Origin: Avibacterium sp. 20-132
GTDB lineage: Bacteria > Pseudomonadota > Gammaproteobacteria > Enterobacterales > Pasteurellaceae
Direction of reading: 5' to 3'
Length of the DNA: 64,000 bases
Assembly (NCBI RefSeq): GCF_023611925.1
Contig: NZ_CP091456.1
Location: forward strand, 1,364,001-1,428,000
Each line of letters begins with the position of its first letter. The first letter of the stretch is position 1. The translations under genes were made by a program, and so were the position numbers. The notes under the pieces are model-generated. The model was not told the DNA's origin. It saw only the letters and a program-made list of their open reading frames with translations, and ran no database searches. Below are positions 25,483-34,693 of this stretch, in pieces.

Positions 25483-26334
25483 ATGAATTCAAGAAAACAT
25501 TTAGGTCATACCGCCCGTAAGCGTTTTGGGCAAAACTTTTTATCCGATGATAATATTATTCAAAGTATTGTGGCAGCTATTTATCCACAGCCAGATCAAT
25601 ATTTGGTGGAAATCGGTCCCGGTTTAGGGGCATTAACAGAACCTGTGGCGGAACGTGTTGAACGTTTAACGGTGGTTGAGTTAGATCGCGATCTGGCTGA
25701 ACGTTTACGCCATCATCCCTTTTTACACCAAAAATTGAATGTGATCGAAGCAGATGCAATGCAGTTTGATTTTGCTCAGCTTTATCAAGATGAAAAACTG
25801 GCAGAAAAAAATCAGAAATTACGTATTTTCGGCAATCTTCCTTATAACATTTCAACGCCATTAATGTTCCATTTGTTCAACTATTGCGAACAAATTCAAG
25901 ATATGCATTTTATGCTACAAAAAGAAGTAGTAAAACGCCTTTGTGCTGCACCAAATAGCAAGGCTTATGGCCGTTTAACCATTATGGCGCAATATTTTTG
26001 CCAAGTAATGCCTGTATTGGAAGTACCGCCGAGCGCATTTAAGCCTGCACCAAAAGTGGATTCTGCGGTGGTTCGTTTAATTCCGCATAGCACGTTGCCA
26101 CACCCAGTGAAGGATTTATATTGGCTCAACCGTGTTTGTACGCAAGCCTTCAATCAACGTCGAAAAACCTTGCGCAATGCGCTCTCTACATTATTTTCTG
26201 CAGAACATCTCACCGCACTTGGTATTGATTTGAACGCACGAGCGGAAAATCTCTCCATTGCCGATTATGTAAGATTGGCAAACTGGCTGTGTGATAATCC
26301 CGTGCTGGAAAATGAACAGAGTGAAGTGGAATAG
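25483..26334 (+). CDS. ksgA: 16S rRNA dimethyladenosine transferase KsgA (RsmA)
   Basis: A 283-residue SAM-dependent enzyme that dimethylates A1518 and A1519 of 16S rRNA late in 30S assembly. Motifs are KRFGQNFL at the start, the SAM loop [13 protein letters not shown], the acidic VVELDRDL, and the catalytic NLPYNIST. The ATG at 25483 is chosen because upstream in-frame sequence runs through the surA terminator and because [20 protein letters not shown] matches the family start. apaH starts 3 bases after its stop, so the two form an operon. Confidence 0.97.
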   Translation: MNSRKHLGHTARKRFGQNFLSDDNIIQSIVAAIYPQPDQYLVEIGPGLGALTEPVAERVERLTVVELDRDLAERLRHHPFLHQKLNVIEADAMQFDFAQLYQDEKLAEKNQKLRIFGNLPYNISTPLMFHLFNYCEQIQDMHFMLQKEVVKRLCAAPNSKAYGRLTIMAQYFCQVMPVLEVPPSAFKPAPKVDSAVVRLIPHSTLPHPVKDLYWLNRVCTQAFNQRRKTLRNALSTLFSAEHLTALGIDLNARAENLSIADYVRLANWLCDNPVLENEQSEVE

Positions 26335-26337
26335 ACA

Positions 26338-27159
26338 ATGGCAACTTATTTAGTCGGCGATCTGCAAGGCTGTTATGATGAACTGCACGCTTTGCTGGAA
26401 AAGGTAAAGTTTGATCCAAGCCAAGATATCCTTTATTTGGTTGGTGATTTGGTGGCGCGAGGGGATAAATCGCTCGAATGTTTGCGTTTAGTCAAATCGC
26501 TTGGCAAGGCGGCTCACACTGTGCTAGGCAATCACGATTTGCATTTAATTTCTACCGCACTTGGAATTAAGCAAGTGAAGCGCAAAGATCGTGTGGATGC
26601 CATTTTCAACGCCCCTGATTTTCACGAGTTGATTGACTGGCTTCGCCAGCAACCCTTACTTATTCATAATGAGCAAGCCAATTTCTTGCTTACTCATGCC
26701 GGCATTTCACCTGATTGGGATCTTGACACCGCGAAAGCTTGTGCTAGCGAAGTGGAACAAGTGCTACGTCACGGTGATTATTATGCAATGATCGCGCAAA
26801 TGTATGATAACCAGCCAGATCGCTGGTCGCCTGATTTGCACGGTATCGACCGTTTACGTTACATTATTAATGTGTTTACCCGTATGCGTTTTTGCTATTA
26901 TGATCACCGCCTTGACTTTGATTGCAAAGCCCCTGTTGATGAAGCCCCCGCTGAACTGACACCTTGGTTTAGGCTTAATAATCCGTTGTTTAAAACACAA
27001 AATATCGTCTTTGGCCATTGGGCAAGTTTAGTGGATACGCCTACGCCAGCTAATATTTATGCCCTTGATACCGGCTGCGTGTGGGGCAATCGAATGACAA
27101 TGCTACGCTGGGAAGATAAGCGTTATTTTACTCAACCAGCAATGAAACAATATACCTAA
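26338..27159 (+). CDS. apaH: Symmetrical bis(5'-nucleosyl)-tetraphosphatase ApaH
   Basis: A 273-residue metallophosphatase that splits Ap4A into two ADP and also removes Np4 caps from RNA. The three phosphoesterase motifs are in order: [10 protein letters not shown] (7-16), [12 protein letters not shown] and GNHDLHLI. The later HAGISPDWD and FGHWASL histidine motifs are also present. It follows ksgA by 3 bases; E. coli has apaG between them, absent here. The next gene starts 3 bases later. Confidence 0.97.
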   Translation: MATYLVGDLQGCYDELHALLEKVKFDPSQDILYLVGDLVARGDKSLECLRLVKSLGKAAHTVLGNHDLHLISTALGIKQVKRKDRVDAIFNAPDFHELIDWLRQQPLLIHNEQANFLLTHAGISPDWDLDTAKACASEVEQVLRHGDYYAMIAQMYDNQPDRWSPDLHGIDRLRYIINVFTRMRFCYYDHRLDFDCKAPVDEAPAELTPWFRLNNPLFKTQNIVFGHWASLVDTPTPANIYALDTGCVWGNRMTMLRWEDKRYFTQPAMKQYT

Positions 27160-27162
27160 AAA

Positions 27163-27801
27163 ATGAAAGCAAAACTGATTACCTCTGCCAGTTGCGATCT
27201 ATTTAATTTGCCTTTTTTTCAGTTCGCACAAATGAAAAAATTTTGCCCTGAACAAATCCCACAAATTAAAGCGGATTACAAACGGGACTGGAATTTATGG
27301 AAGACCGCCATCTTACGAGTGGCACAACAGCTTGGCGCACCTTTTGCTGAACCTCATATTGAAAAATGGTGTAACGGGTGGCAAGTGCGGGCGCATTTTT
27401 TTGCTTATTTTAAATATGAATTTAACAAAAATTCTGCAGCGATTTTATCGGTTATCTTAAATCGTCGCCGTTTACAAGTGAGTCTTGATTGGCATTGCTA
27501 CCGCGCTGATCGCTCGCAAATCAATGTGCAACAATACAACCAATGGGTTGAACAGTTGGATCAAGCACAGTATGCCGATTTTGATTTTTGGCGTGGTGAT
27601 GAAAGCGAATACGCCGATTTCCGCAAAGTGCGGTCGCTTTCTGCACAGGATTTTTTACTCAACAATGATGAAGATTTTTTCTGTATAGGAAAAAATATTG
27701 AAAAAGCTGAATTAGATCACATTGATGCGGTGGAATTTATCGTACAAACTATTCAAGATTTACTGCCGTTGTATGAAAAATGTCATTTGAAATCAATATA
27801 A
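27163..27801 (+). CDS. Conserved protein of unknown function, HI_0552-like
   Basis: A 212-residue soluble protein with no signal peptide or membrane segment. It begins MKAKLITSASCDLFNLPFF and is rich in aromatic and acidic residues, for example FDFWRGDESEYADFRKV near the C-terminus. I place it with the H. influenzae HI_0552 group because that gene also lies next to apaH; this rests on recall. No catalytic motif is evident. It starts 3 bases after the apaH stop, so it is the last gene of the ksgA-apaH operon and may share expression, though not necessarily a pathway. Confidence 0.7.
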   Translation: MKAKLITSASCDLFNLPFFQFAQMKKFCPEQIPQIKADYKRDWNLWKTAILRVAQQLGAPFAEPHIEKWCNGWQVRAHFFAYFKYEFNKNSAAILSVILNRRRLQVSLDWHCYRADRSQINVQQYNQWVEQLDQAQYADFDFWRGDESEYADFRKVRSLSAQDFLLNNDEDFFCIGKNIEKAELDHIDAVEFIVQTIQDLLPLYEKCHLKSI

Positions 27802-27925
27802 CTTTAACAAAATATATATTATTATTTTGAAAGCACCTTTAGCGAATAAATCACTAAATAAAATATGAACGCTCCCTCTTTTAGATACATTTTCTCAGAA
27901 AAGAAACGTTCAATTTATTTTTATA

Positions 27926-28636
27926 TTATAAAAACTCTTTTCTCTTTTGTTCCATCAAGTTGCGTAAATGCTCAAAATGATTTTTATCTAGACGTTGGAA
28001 ACATTTATCTATCAATTTCTTTCCCTCATTTATTGCTAAAGTATAATCATTAGCAATCCATTCTTCATAAGTAATACCTGTTTTCTCTTCCTCACATTTA
28101 AAAGCCCCATCAACTCGAGAATGGTTCAAATAAATTTCAAATCCTACTTTTAATTTAAAGTATTGATCATCGTAGACAAGATAATTAGGCTTTACGTAAA
28201 AATAAATTGGGGTGGGTGAATAATCTTGAGTAGTCGAGAAGCGAATATTTTGTTTTATTGCTTCAATATATTTAGGATAGGCATAACTATGGCTTATATT
28301 GGGAATCTTAGTTATGCTTCCTTCAAGTTCTTCTTTTGAAAAACCAAGATCTGTCCAATTACAGTGCAATAAAGAAAATGGATTGCATAAAATCACCCCT
28401 AGAGTACTATTAATCGCCACCTTACCAGCAGTATGTCCTCTTGTTATGACTCGAAGATTATCTTGTGAGGGGGTTGGCTTTTGTAGTTCATATCCTGGTT
28501 TACCCACACCATAATAGATATTTATGGTGCTACCATCAATAGTAACGAACTTCTCGCTATGGGGAGTTTTATCCTGTGTTGCACAAGATGTAATTAATAA
28601 AGTGCACCCCAATAGCAGTAAAATAAGTTTATCCAT
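27926..28636 (-). CDS. Orphan lipoprotein of unknown function
   Basis: A 236-residue predicted lipoprotein. The signal peptide ends in LLITSC, with Cys18 as the lipid site. The mature part has no family I recognise. It contains four further cysteines, in CNPFSLLHC, the pair region around FKCEEEK, and DKCFQRL, which could form disulfides in the periplasm. The C-terminus is a charged helix ending EQKRKEFL. The start ATG has GGAG 6 bases before it. It lies 77 bases after a second small lipoprotein gene on the same strand. The DNA is more AT-rich than the flanking genes. Confidence 0.75.
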   Translation of the reverse strand: MDKLILLLLGCTLLITSCATQDKTPHSEKFVTIDGSTINIYYGVGKPGYELQKPTPSQDNLRVITRGHTAGKVAINSTLGVILCNPFSLLHCNWTDLGFSKEELEGSITKIPNISHSYAYPKYIEAIKQNIRFSTTQDYSPTPIYFYVKPNYLVYDDQYFKLKVGFEIYLNHSRVDGAFKCEEEKTGITYEEWIANDYTLAINEGKKLIDKCFQRLDKNHFEHLRNLMEQKRKEFL

Positions 28637-28713
28637 TTTTTCTCCAAAAAATTTATCATTATTAATAAAATAATAAAGATGCTGGGGACATATTAGTTAA
28701 TGATATTCCTACC

Positions 28714-29016
28714 TCAAAATAGCTTATAACCTTGCTTTTTAAGCATTTCCACTTTCCGTTCCCATTTTTCTTTGTCATCTGGAGATACTCCCCATATGAA
28801 TCCTTTTGCCTGCATACAGCTGATGATTAATATATCTTTTTCTGTTGGAGCAACTTTATTCATCCCTACGTCATAAATACACTTTGCCTTGCTAGTTCTG
28901 ACTTCTTCTTGGCTTATTCCTTGTTTATACCATTGTTCTTCTGGCATAGGAGGATAGGGATGCATTGCACAACTCGTTGCCATTAAAATCATTAATGTCA
29001 TTAAAACTTTTTTCAT
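28714..29016 (-). CDS. Small lipoprotein of unknown function
   Basis: A 100-residue predicted lipoprotein with signal MKKVLMTLMILMATSC (lipid site Cys16). The mature part starts with a proline-rich MHPYPPMPEEQW. It has two cysteines (in AKCIYDVG and ISCMQAKGF), spaced like a disulfide-linked helical hairpin seen in small phage and enteric lipoproteins. The start follows AGGAG. It lies upstream of the larger lipoprotein on the same strand and could be co-transcribed with it. It is divergent from the XRE regulator, which might control both. Confidence 0.75.
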   Translation of the reverse strand: MKKVLMTLMILMATSCAMHPYPPMPEEQWYKQGISQEEVRTSKAKCIYDVGMNKVAPTEKDILIISCMQAKGFIWGVSPDDKEKWERKVEMLKKQGYKLF

Positions 29017-29161
29017 AATATTGTTCTCCTAATAGTTAAATTAAATCCTCAAATACTCTTTTAATGAGTATAAGTAAAAATATACAACATCAAAGATATA
29101 AACTCAAGCGTATAAATGGCAAAAAATATCATTCAAAGAGTATTAAGCTACGGAGAAAAGA

Positions 29162-29539
29162 ATGAGCAAATTTATTGCTGCTGAGGTTGATGCCGCGATT
29201 GGTAGAAAAATTCAACAAAGACGGAAAGAAGTGGGCTTTACAGCTGAAAATCTGGCTGAACAGATTGGCGTTTCTCAGCAACAATTTTCACGCTATGAAC
29301 GTGGCGTAACTAAGATTAATGTTTCGCATCTTGTGAATATTGCCGTGATTTTGAATACCCCGATTAGTTGGTTCTTTGCAGATGTAAAATCAGAAAATCT
29401 CACTTTTTCTTTGCAAGATGAATATGTCCCTATTCGGAATGACGCCCTAAAAATGCGCCTAGATTATCATTGGGGGCATTTGAGTAATGATCAAAAACGC
29501 AATTTAATCAATTTTCTTGATTCTCTCCATAAAACCTAA
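29162..29539 (+). CDS. XRE-family transcriptional regulator
   Basis: A 125-residue DNA-binding protein. The helix-turn-helix spans about residues 10-65: GRKIQQRRKEVGFTAENLAEQIG, then VSQQQFSRYERGVTKI. The C-terminal half is short, without a recognised sensor domain, and ends NLINFLDSLHKT. It is transcribed away from the two lipoprotein genes, with 145 bases between starts. It may repress itself and those genes; no operator can be named from sequence alone. Confidence 0.88.
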   Translation: MSKFIAAEVDAAIGRKIQQRRKEVGFTAENLAEQIGVSQQQFSRYERGVTKINVSHLVNIAVILNTPISWFFADVKSENLTFSLQDEYVPIRNDALKMRLDYHWGHLSNDQKRNLINFLDSLHKT

Positions 29540-29647
29540 AGCAATAGGCGTATTTAAAGTTCTATCAATTTCCCTTATTTTACGCTATCCTATACCACAT
29601 TTTCTTATTCATCTATACCGCTAAAATCGCCTCTGGTAAAGGGGGAA

Positions 29648-29656
29648 AAGTGCGGT
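29648..29656 (+). repeat. DNA uptake signal core, single copy
   Basis: AAGTGCGGT followed by CAATTTTTTG in the leader of leuS, 32 bases before its start. Confidence 0.75.
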
Positions 29657-29688
29657 CAATTTTTTGATAATTTTTTGAAGGTAACATT

Positions 29689-32271
29689 ATGCAAGAACAA
29701 TATCGCCCTGATTTGATTGAGAGTGAAGTGCAGAAATATTGGGCTGAAAATAAGACATTTAAAGCGGTGCAAGATCCGAGTAAAGAGAAATATTATTGCC
29801 TTTCAATGTTCCCTTATCCATCTGGTCGCTTGCATATGGGGCACGTTCGTAATTATACCATTGGTGATGTCATTTCTCGTTACCAGCGAATGAACGGTAA
29901 AAATGTGTTACAGCCAATGGGGTGGGATGCATTTGGTTTACCTGCGGAAGGAGCAGCGGTGAAAAATAAAACCGCGCCTGCCAAATGGACCTACGAAAAT
30001 ATTGAATATATGAAAAATCAGCTCAAAATTTTGGGCTTCGGTTTTGACTGGGATCGTGAAATTGCCACTTGTAAACCTGAATATTATAAATGGGAGCAAT
30101 GGTTCTTCACGGAGCTTTACCGCAAAGGCTTAGTGTATAAAAAAACCTCTAGCGTAAACTGGTGTCCGAATGATGAAACTGTGCTTGCTAATGAGCAAGT
30201 TCACGAAGGGCGTTGCTGGCGTTGTGATACCCCTGTGGAACAAAAAGAGATCCCACAATGGTTTATTAAGATTACTGACTATGCTGAGCAATTATTGGGC
30301 GGTTTAGATCAACTGCCAGAATGGCCTGATATGGTGAAAACGATGCAGCGTAACTGGATCGGTCGTTCAGAAGGGGTAGAAATAACCTTTAATATTGAAA
30401 ATTCTGATGAAACCGTAACGGTTTATACGACACGTCCAGATACGTTCTATGGTGTGTCGTATCTGGCTGTTGCCGCAGCACACCCATTAGCGGAAAAAGC
30501 AGCACAAAATACCCCCGCACTTGCCCAATTTATTCAAGAAGCCAAAAACACGAAAGTGGCGGAAGCAGAGCTTGCCACAATGGAGAAAAAAGGAATGGCA
30601 ACGGGCATTCACGCCATTCACCCGATTACAGGGAAATTAGTGCCTGTTTGGGTCGCGAATTTTGTGTTAATGCACTATGGCACAGGGGCGGTAATGGCCG
30701 TACCAGCGCACGATGAGCGTGATTATGAATTTGCTAAAAAATATGATTTACCGCTTTACCCTGTTATCACGCCAGAAGACGGTAGCCCGTTAGATTTATC
30801 ACAGCAGGCTTATACTGAACACGGTATTTTGATTAATTCAGCAGAATTTGATGGTTTAGGTTTTGATGCTGCATTCAAAGGGATTGCGGATAAATTAGAA
30901 CAAATGGGTGTGGGCAAGCGTCAAGTGAATTATCGCTTACGCGATTGGGGGGTATCACGCCAACGTTATTGGGGCGCACCAATTCCAATGCTAACACTGG
31001 AAAACGGTGAAGTTGTGCCTGCTCCATTGGTTGATTTACCGATCGTGTTACCTGAAGATGTGGTAATGGACGGTGTGCGCAGCCCGATCAAAGCGGATCC
31101 AAATTGGGCAAAAACCACTTATAACGGACAACCCGCATTGAAAGAAACCGACACGTTTGACACCTTTATGGAATCTTCGTGGTATTACGCGCGTTACACT
31201 TGCCCAGATTTCCACCAAGCAATGCTCAACCCAGAAGAAGCCAATTACTGGCTACCTGTGGATCAATATATCGGTGGGATCGAACACGCCACAATGCACT
31301 TGCTTTACTTCCGCTTCTTCCACAAATTATTACGTGATGCGGGCTTAGTAAACTCTGACGAGCCAGCAAACAAATTATTGTGCCAAGGAATGGTATTAGC
31401 TGATGCGTTCTATTACACCAGTGACACCAACGAGCGCATTTGGGTATCACCAACTAAAGTAACCCTTGAACGCGATGAGAAAGGACGCATTATCCGTGCC
31501 ATTGATGATGAAGGACGCGAGTTAGTCCACAGCGGAATGACAAAAATGTCAAAATCGAAAAACAACGGTATTGACCCACAAGAAATGGTGGAAAAATACG
31601 GTGCGGATACCGTGCGCTTATTTATGATGTTTGCTTCCCCTGCTGAAATGACCTTAGAATGGCAAGAATCTGGCGTGGAAGGGGCAAACCGTTTCTTACG
31701 CCGTTTATGGAATTTAGTCTTTGAGTACAGTAAAAATCCTGCAAAAACGGCGCTAAATCCAACCGCACTTTCTAACGCTCAAAAAGCCTTACGCCGTGAT
31801 GTGCATAAAACTATTGCGAAAGTGAGCGATGATATCGGTCGTCGTCAAACCTTTAACACGGCGATTGCTGCGGTGATGGAGTTAATGAACAAATTAACCA
31901 GAGCCCCATTAGAAGATGAACAAGATCGTACGGTAATGGCTGAAGCGTTAAATGCGGTCGTTAAAATGCTTTATCCGATCACTCCGCACATTTGTTTCCA
32001 ATTATGGAAAGAGCTTGGAAATCAAGAGGCGATTGACTTTGCTCCTTGGGTGAAAGCCGATGAGCAAGCAATGATTGATGACGAAAAACTGGTGGTGGTG
32101 CAAGTTAATGGTAAAGTGCGCGCTAAAATTACTGTGCCTGCGGATATGACAGAAGAGGTGATTAAAGACATTGCGCTTGCTGATCCGAATGTACAAAAAT
32201 TCTTAGATGGTCTAAACATTGTGAAAACCATCTATGTACCCGGTAAGTTATTTAGCTTTGTAGCGAAATGA
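29689..32271 (+). CDS. leuS: Leucyl-tRNA synthetase
   Basis: An 860-residue class Ia synthetase, the same length as E. coli LeuS. The ATP-binding HIGH motif appears as HMGH at 49-52 and KMSKS is exact at 619-623. The editing domain (about 225-415) contains the TTRPDT and [15 protein letters not shown] blocks that hydrolyse wrongly charged tRNA. A zinc-type [20 protein letters not shown] segment is also present. The start ATG follows AAGG. A hairpin at 32278 separates it from lptE. Confidence 0.99.
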   Translation: MQEQYRPDLIESEVQKYWAENKTFKAVQDPSKEKYYCLSMFPYPSGRLHMGHVRNYTIGDVISRYQRMNGKNVLQPMGWDAFGLPAEGAAVKNKTAPAKWTYENIEYMKNQLKILGFGFDWDREIATCKPEYYKWEQWFFTELYRKGLVYKKTSSVNWCPNDETVLANEQVHEGRCWRCDTPVEQKEIPQWFIKITDYAEQLLGGLDQLPEWPDMVKTMQRNWIGRSEGVEITFNIENSDETVTVYTTRPDTFYGVSYLAVAAAHPLAEKAAQNTPALAQFIQEAKNTKVAEAELATMEKKGMATGIHAIHPITGKLVPVWVANFVLMHYGTGAVMAVPAHDERDYEFAKKYDLPLYPVITPEDGSPLDLSQQAYTEHGILINSAEFDGLGFDAAFKGIADKLEQMGVGKRQVNYRLRDWGVSRQRYWGAPIPMLTLENGEVVPAPLVDLPIVLPEDVVMDGVRSPIKADPNWAKTTYNGQPALKETDTFDTFMESSWYYARYTCPDFHQAMLNPEEANYWLPVDQYIGGIEHATMHLLYFRFFHKLLRDAGLVNSDEPANKLLCQGMVLADAFYYTSDTNERIWVSPTKVTLERDEKGRIIRAIDDEGRELVHSGMTKMSKSKNNGIDPQEMVEKYGADTVRLFMMFASPAEMTLEWQESGVEGANRFLRRLWNLVFEYSKNPAKTALNPTALSNAQKALRRDVHKTIAKVSDDIGRRQTFNTAIAAVMELMNKLTRAPLEDEQDRTVMAEALNAVVKMLYPITPHICFQLWKELGNQEAIDFAPWVKADEQAMIDDEKLVVVQVNGKVRAKITVPADMTEEVIKDIALADPNVQKFLDGLNIVKTIYVPGKLFSFVAK

Positions 32272-32277
32272 TCCTAT

Positions 32278-32298
32278 GCCCCACGCATTAGGTGGGGC
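32278..32298 (+). terminator. Hairpin between leuS and lptE, weak or partial terminator
   Basis: GCCCCAC (32278-32284) pairs with GTGGGGC (32292-32298) around CATTAG. The flank GAATTATTAAG has no T-run, so it may only slow polymerase or stabilise the leuS message, letting lptE-holA be read from leuS. Confidence 0.45.
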
Positions 32299-32319
32299 GA
32301 ATTATTAAGAGAAAATCAA

Positions 32320-32820
32320 ATGTTGAACTTACTTAAAAAATTATCTCTCGTCAGTGCTGTCGCATTACTCACGGCTTGTGGTTTTCATTTCCAAAATGGC
32401 GAATTGATTCCGCAAGAACTAAGAACATTGCGTCTAGAAAGCCGTGATCCTTATGATGCGATGACGATTGCAATGCGTAAGCAGTTAAGAGCCAATAATA
32501 TCCAACTTGTTGAGCAAGGCGATGTGGTGGTATTTCGCTTAAATAATGTGCGTGAGAACAGTGAAGTGGCATCTATTTTCAAGCAAGGACGTGAGGCTGA
32601 AAAAGTATTAGTGTTACAAGTGGAGGCGAACATTCAGCTTAAAAACAAGCAACGTTATCCAATTAATACGCAAGTAACCCGCACTTTCTTTGATAACTCA
32701 CGTGCAGCATTAGCTAAATCGGCGGAAAAAGAGGTAATTTGGAATGATATGCGTGAGCAAGCAGCGCGCCAACTTATCAGCAAAATGGTGGCGTTAAAAC
32801 AGCAGGTGAAAAGCCAATAA
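32320..32820 (+). CDS. lptE: LPS assembly lipoprotein LptE
   Basis: A 166-residue outer membrane lipoprotein that plugs LptD and helps insert lipopolysaccharide. The signal peptide ends in LLTAC (Cys20). The mature start GFHFQNGELIPQELRTLRLES matches the LptE (RlpB) family. The leuS-lptE-holA order is the same as in E. coli. Its TAA overlaps the holA ATG by one base. Confidence 0.95.
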   Translation: MLNLLKKLSLVSAVALLTACGFHFQNGELIPQELRTLRLESRDPYDAMTIAMRKQLRANNIQLVEQGDVVVFRLNNVRENSEVASIFKQGREAEKVLVLQVEANIQLKNKQRYPINTQVTRTFFDNSRAALAKSAEKEVIWNDMREQAARQLISKMVALKQQVKSQ

Positions 32821-33857
32821 TGCAACGTCTGTTTGCCGATCAGCTCAGTGCCTCGCTAGATAAAAAGTTAGCATCAATTTATTGTTTAGTGGGGCAAGAT
32901 CCTTTGCTTTTACAAGAAAGCAAGGATCTCATTTGCACAACGGCAAAACAGCAAGACTTTGATGAAAAAAATGAAATGACTATTGATAATAGCACCGATT
33001 GGATCGCCTTAAACGAACAAGTGCAATCAATGGGATTATTTTTCAGTCGTCAAATTTTAGTGTTAAATTTTCCTGAAAATCTCACCGCACTTTTACAAAA
33101 GCGTATCGCTGAATTAATAAGTTTGTTAAATCAAGATGTGCTACTCATTTTGCAAATGGCAAAACTCACCAAACCAATGGAAAAACAAGATTGGTTTGTG
33201 CAAGCCAGTCAGTTTGATCCGCAATTTTCTCTCGTAAATTGTCAAACACCAAGTATTGAACAACTACCTCGTTGGATTGTCGGGCGTAGTAAAACCTTAG
33301 AAATCTTTATTGAGCCAGAGGCAATCCAGCTTTTGTGTTATAGCTACGAAAATAATCTTCTTGCCTTAAAACAGACCTTGCAGCTACTGGCATTGCTTTA
33401 TCCAAAGGATAAAATCACCTTATCTCGCGTGCAAAATGTGGTGGAACAATCCTCCGTGTTTACCGTATTTCAATGGGTTGATGCCTTACTTGAGGGAAAA
33501 AGCCAGCGTGCCAGACGAATTTTAGCTGGGTTGCGTGGTGAGGAAATTCAGCCTGTAATTTTATTGCGTACCTTGCAACGTGAGTTAATAACCCTTTTGA
33601 CACTCACTCAACCACAACAAGGAATGAGCAATATTGATCAAGGGCTTTCTACGGCGAAATTGCGTGAAAAATTTGATCAACTCAAAATTTGGCAAACACG
33701 TCGCCCACTTTTCTTACAAGCGATTCAACGCTTAAACTATCGTAAACTGTATGAAATTATTCAACAGCTCGCCGAATTAGAACGTTTGGTAAAACTTGAA
33801 TTTAGTGATGATGTATGGGAAAAACTGGCGGATTTATCCATACAAATTTGTCATTAG
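32820..33857 (+). CDS. holA: DNA polymerase III subunit delta (HolA)
   Basis: A 345-residue clamp-loader subunit that opens the beta clamp. The N-terminal AAA-like domain begins with QLSASLDKKLASIYCLVGQDPLLLQES; the Walker A motif is degenerate, as normal for delta. The C-terminal collar domain ends with RLNYRKLYEIIQQLAELERLVK. It is translationally coupled to lptE. An uptake core lies inside at about 33082. Confidence 0.95.
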   Translation: MQRLFADQLSASLDKKLASIYCLVGQDPLLLQESKDLICTTAKQQDFDEKNEMTIDNSTDWIALNEQVQSMGLFFSRQILVLNFPENLTALLQKRIAELISLLNQDVLLILQMAKLTKPMEKQDWFVQASQFDPQFSLVNCQTPSIEQLPRWIVGRSKTLEIFIEPEAIQLLCYSYENNLLALKQTLQLLALLYPKDKITLSRVQNVVEQSSVFTVFQWVDALLEGKSQRARRILAGLRGEEIQPVILLRTLQRELITLLTLTQPQQGMSNIDQGLSTAKLREKFDQLKIWQTRRPLFLQAIQRLNYRKLYEIIQQLAELERLVKLEFSDDVWEKLADLSIQICH

Positions 33858-33927
33858 ATTTTCGTATTAATCAGCATTTTTCCAACCTAGTGCTTACTTA
33901 ACATCTTATAAATACTGAGCTTTTCAC

Positions 33928-34677
33928 TTAAATAGAATGAATTTTAGCGAGAATGTGTGCCAAACATTGCGAAAAAGCCTGTGGATTTTCTTGATGAGCA
34001 TTATGTCCTGCATTGGGAATGAAATGTAAGTTGAGTTGGTTTTCCACCGCCATTTGACAGAATTTGACATCCTTTTCACCGCAAAGATAAAAAATTGGCA
34101 AGGAATTTGACCGCACTTGTGAGCGAAAATCAGGTTGTTTGGCAAGAGAAGTGGCTTTAAGCATTTGAGCAATATTTTCACCACAATTAGCTTGGCGAAG
34201 TTTGATCAAGGCCTGCCGTTTTTCAGCGGTTAAGTGGGCAAACACGGGTTGTTGATACCAATCTTCTAATACCTGATGAGCTGGCTGAGTGGCAAAACGT
34301 TCAGCCCAATCACAATCATTTTGCCAGCGTTGTTGGCGTTCTTGCTCGGAGGTTAGCCCTAAATTTGCCCCCTCTAAAATCAACCCTTGTAAATCACCTT
34401 TTTCTACTTCGGCTTGTAAGGCATAGTAAAGAGCAAGCCGTCCACCTAGTGAATAACCTATTAAAAAATAGGGCTGATTTTGCACCGCACTTTGAATTTG
34501 TTGAGCGAGTATTTTTGCTGCGTTGTCAAAATCTGTCACGTTAATATGTTTATTCTCCCCGTGTAAGGGGAGATCAAGAGCGAGACAGGAAAAGTGCGGT
34601 AGTTTTTCGATGATTTTTTGCCAATCCGCCTTTGTACCAAGTAAACCGTGCAGAAAAACTAAATGGGGTTTTGCCAT
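33928..34677 (-). CDS. menH: MenH: SHCHC synthase (menaquinone pathway)
   Basis: A 249-residue alpha/beta hydrolase-fold enzyme that removes pyruvate from SEPHCHC to give SHCHC. The catalytic Ser76 is in GYSLGGR, and the catalytic histidine is in NAGHNAHQENP near the C-terminus. The oxyanion region HGLLGTKADW is typical of MenH. It starts 16 bases after the menD stop, matching the E. coli menF-menD-menH order. Other hydrolases share the fold, but the context makes MenH secure. Confidence 0.95.
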   Translation of the reverse strand: MAKPHLVFLHGLLGTKADWQKIIEKLPHFSCLALDLPLHGENKHINVTDFDNAAKILAQQIQSAVQNQPYFLIGYSLGGRLALYYALQAEVEKGDLQGLILEGANLGLTSEQERQQRWQNDCDWAERFATQPAHQVLEDWYQQPVFAHLTAEKRQALIKLRQANCGENIAQMLKATSLAKQPDFRSQVRSNSLPIFYLCGEKDVKFCQMAVENQLNLHFIPNAGHNAHQENPQAFSQCLAHILAKIHSI

Positions 34678-34693
34678 TACTTAAGCTTCTTAT

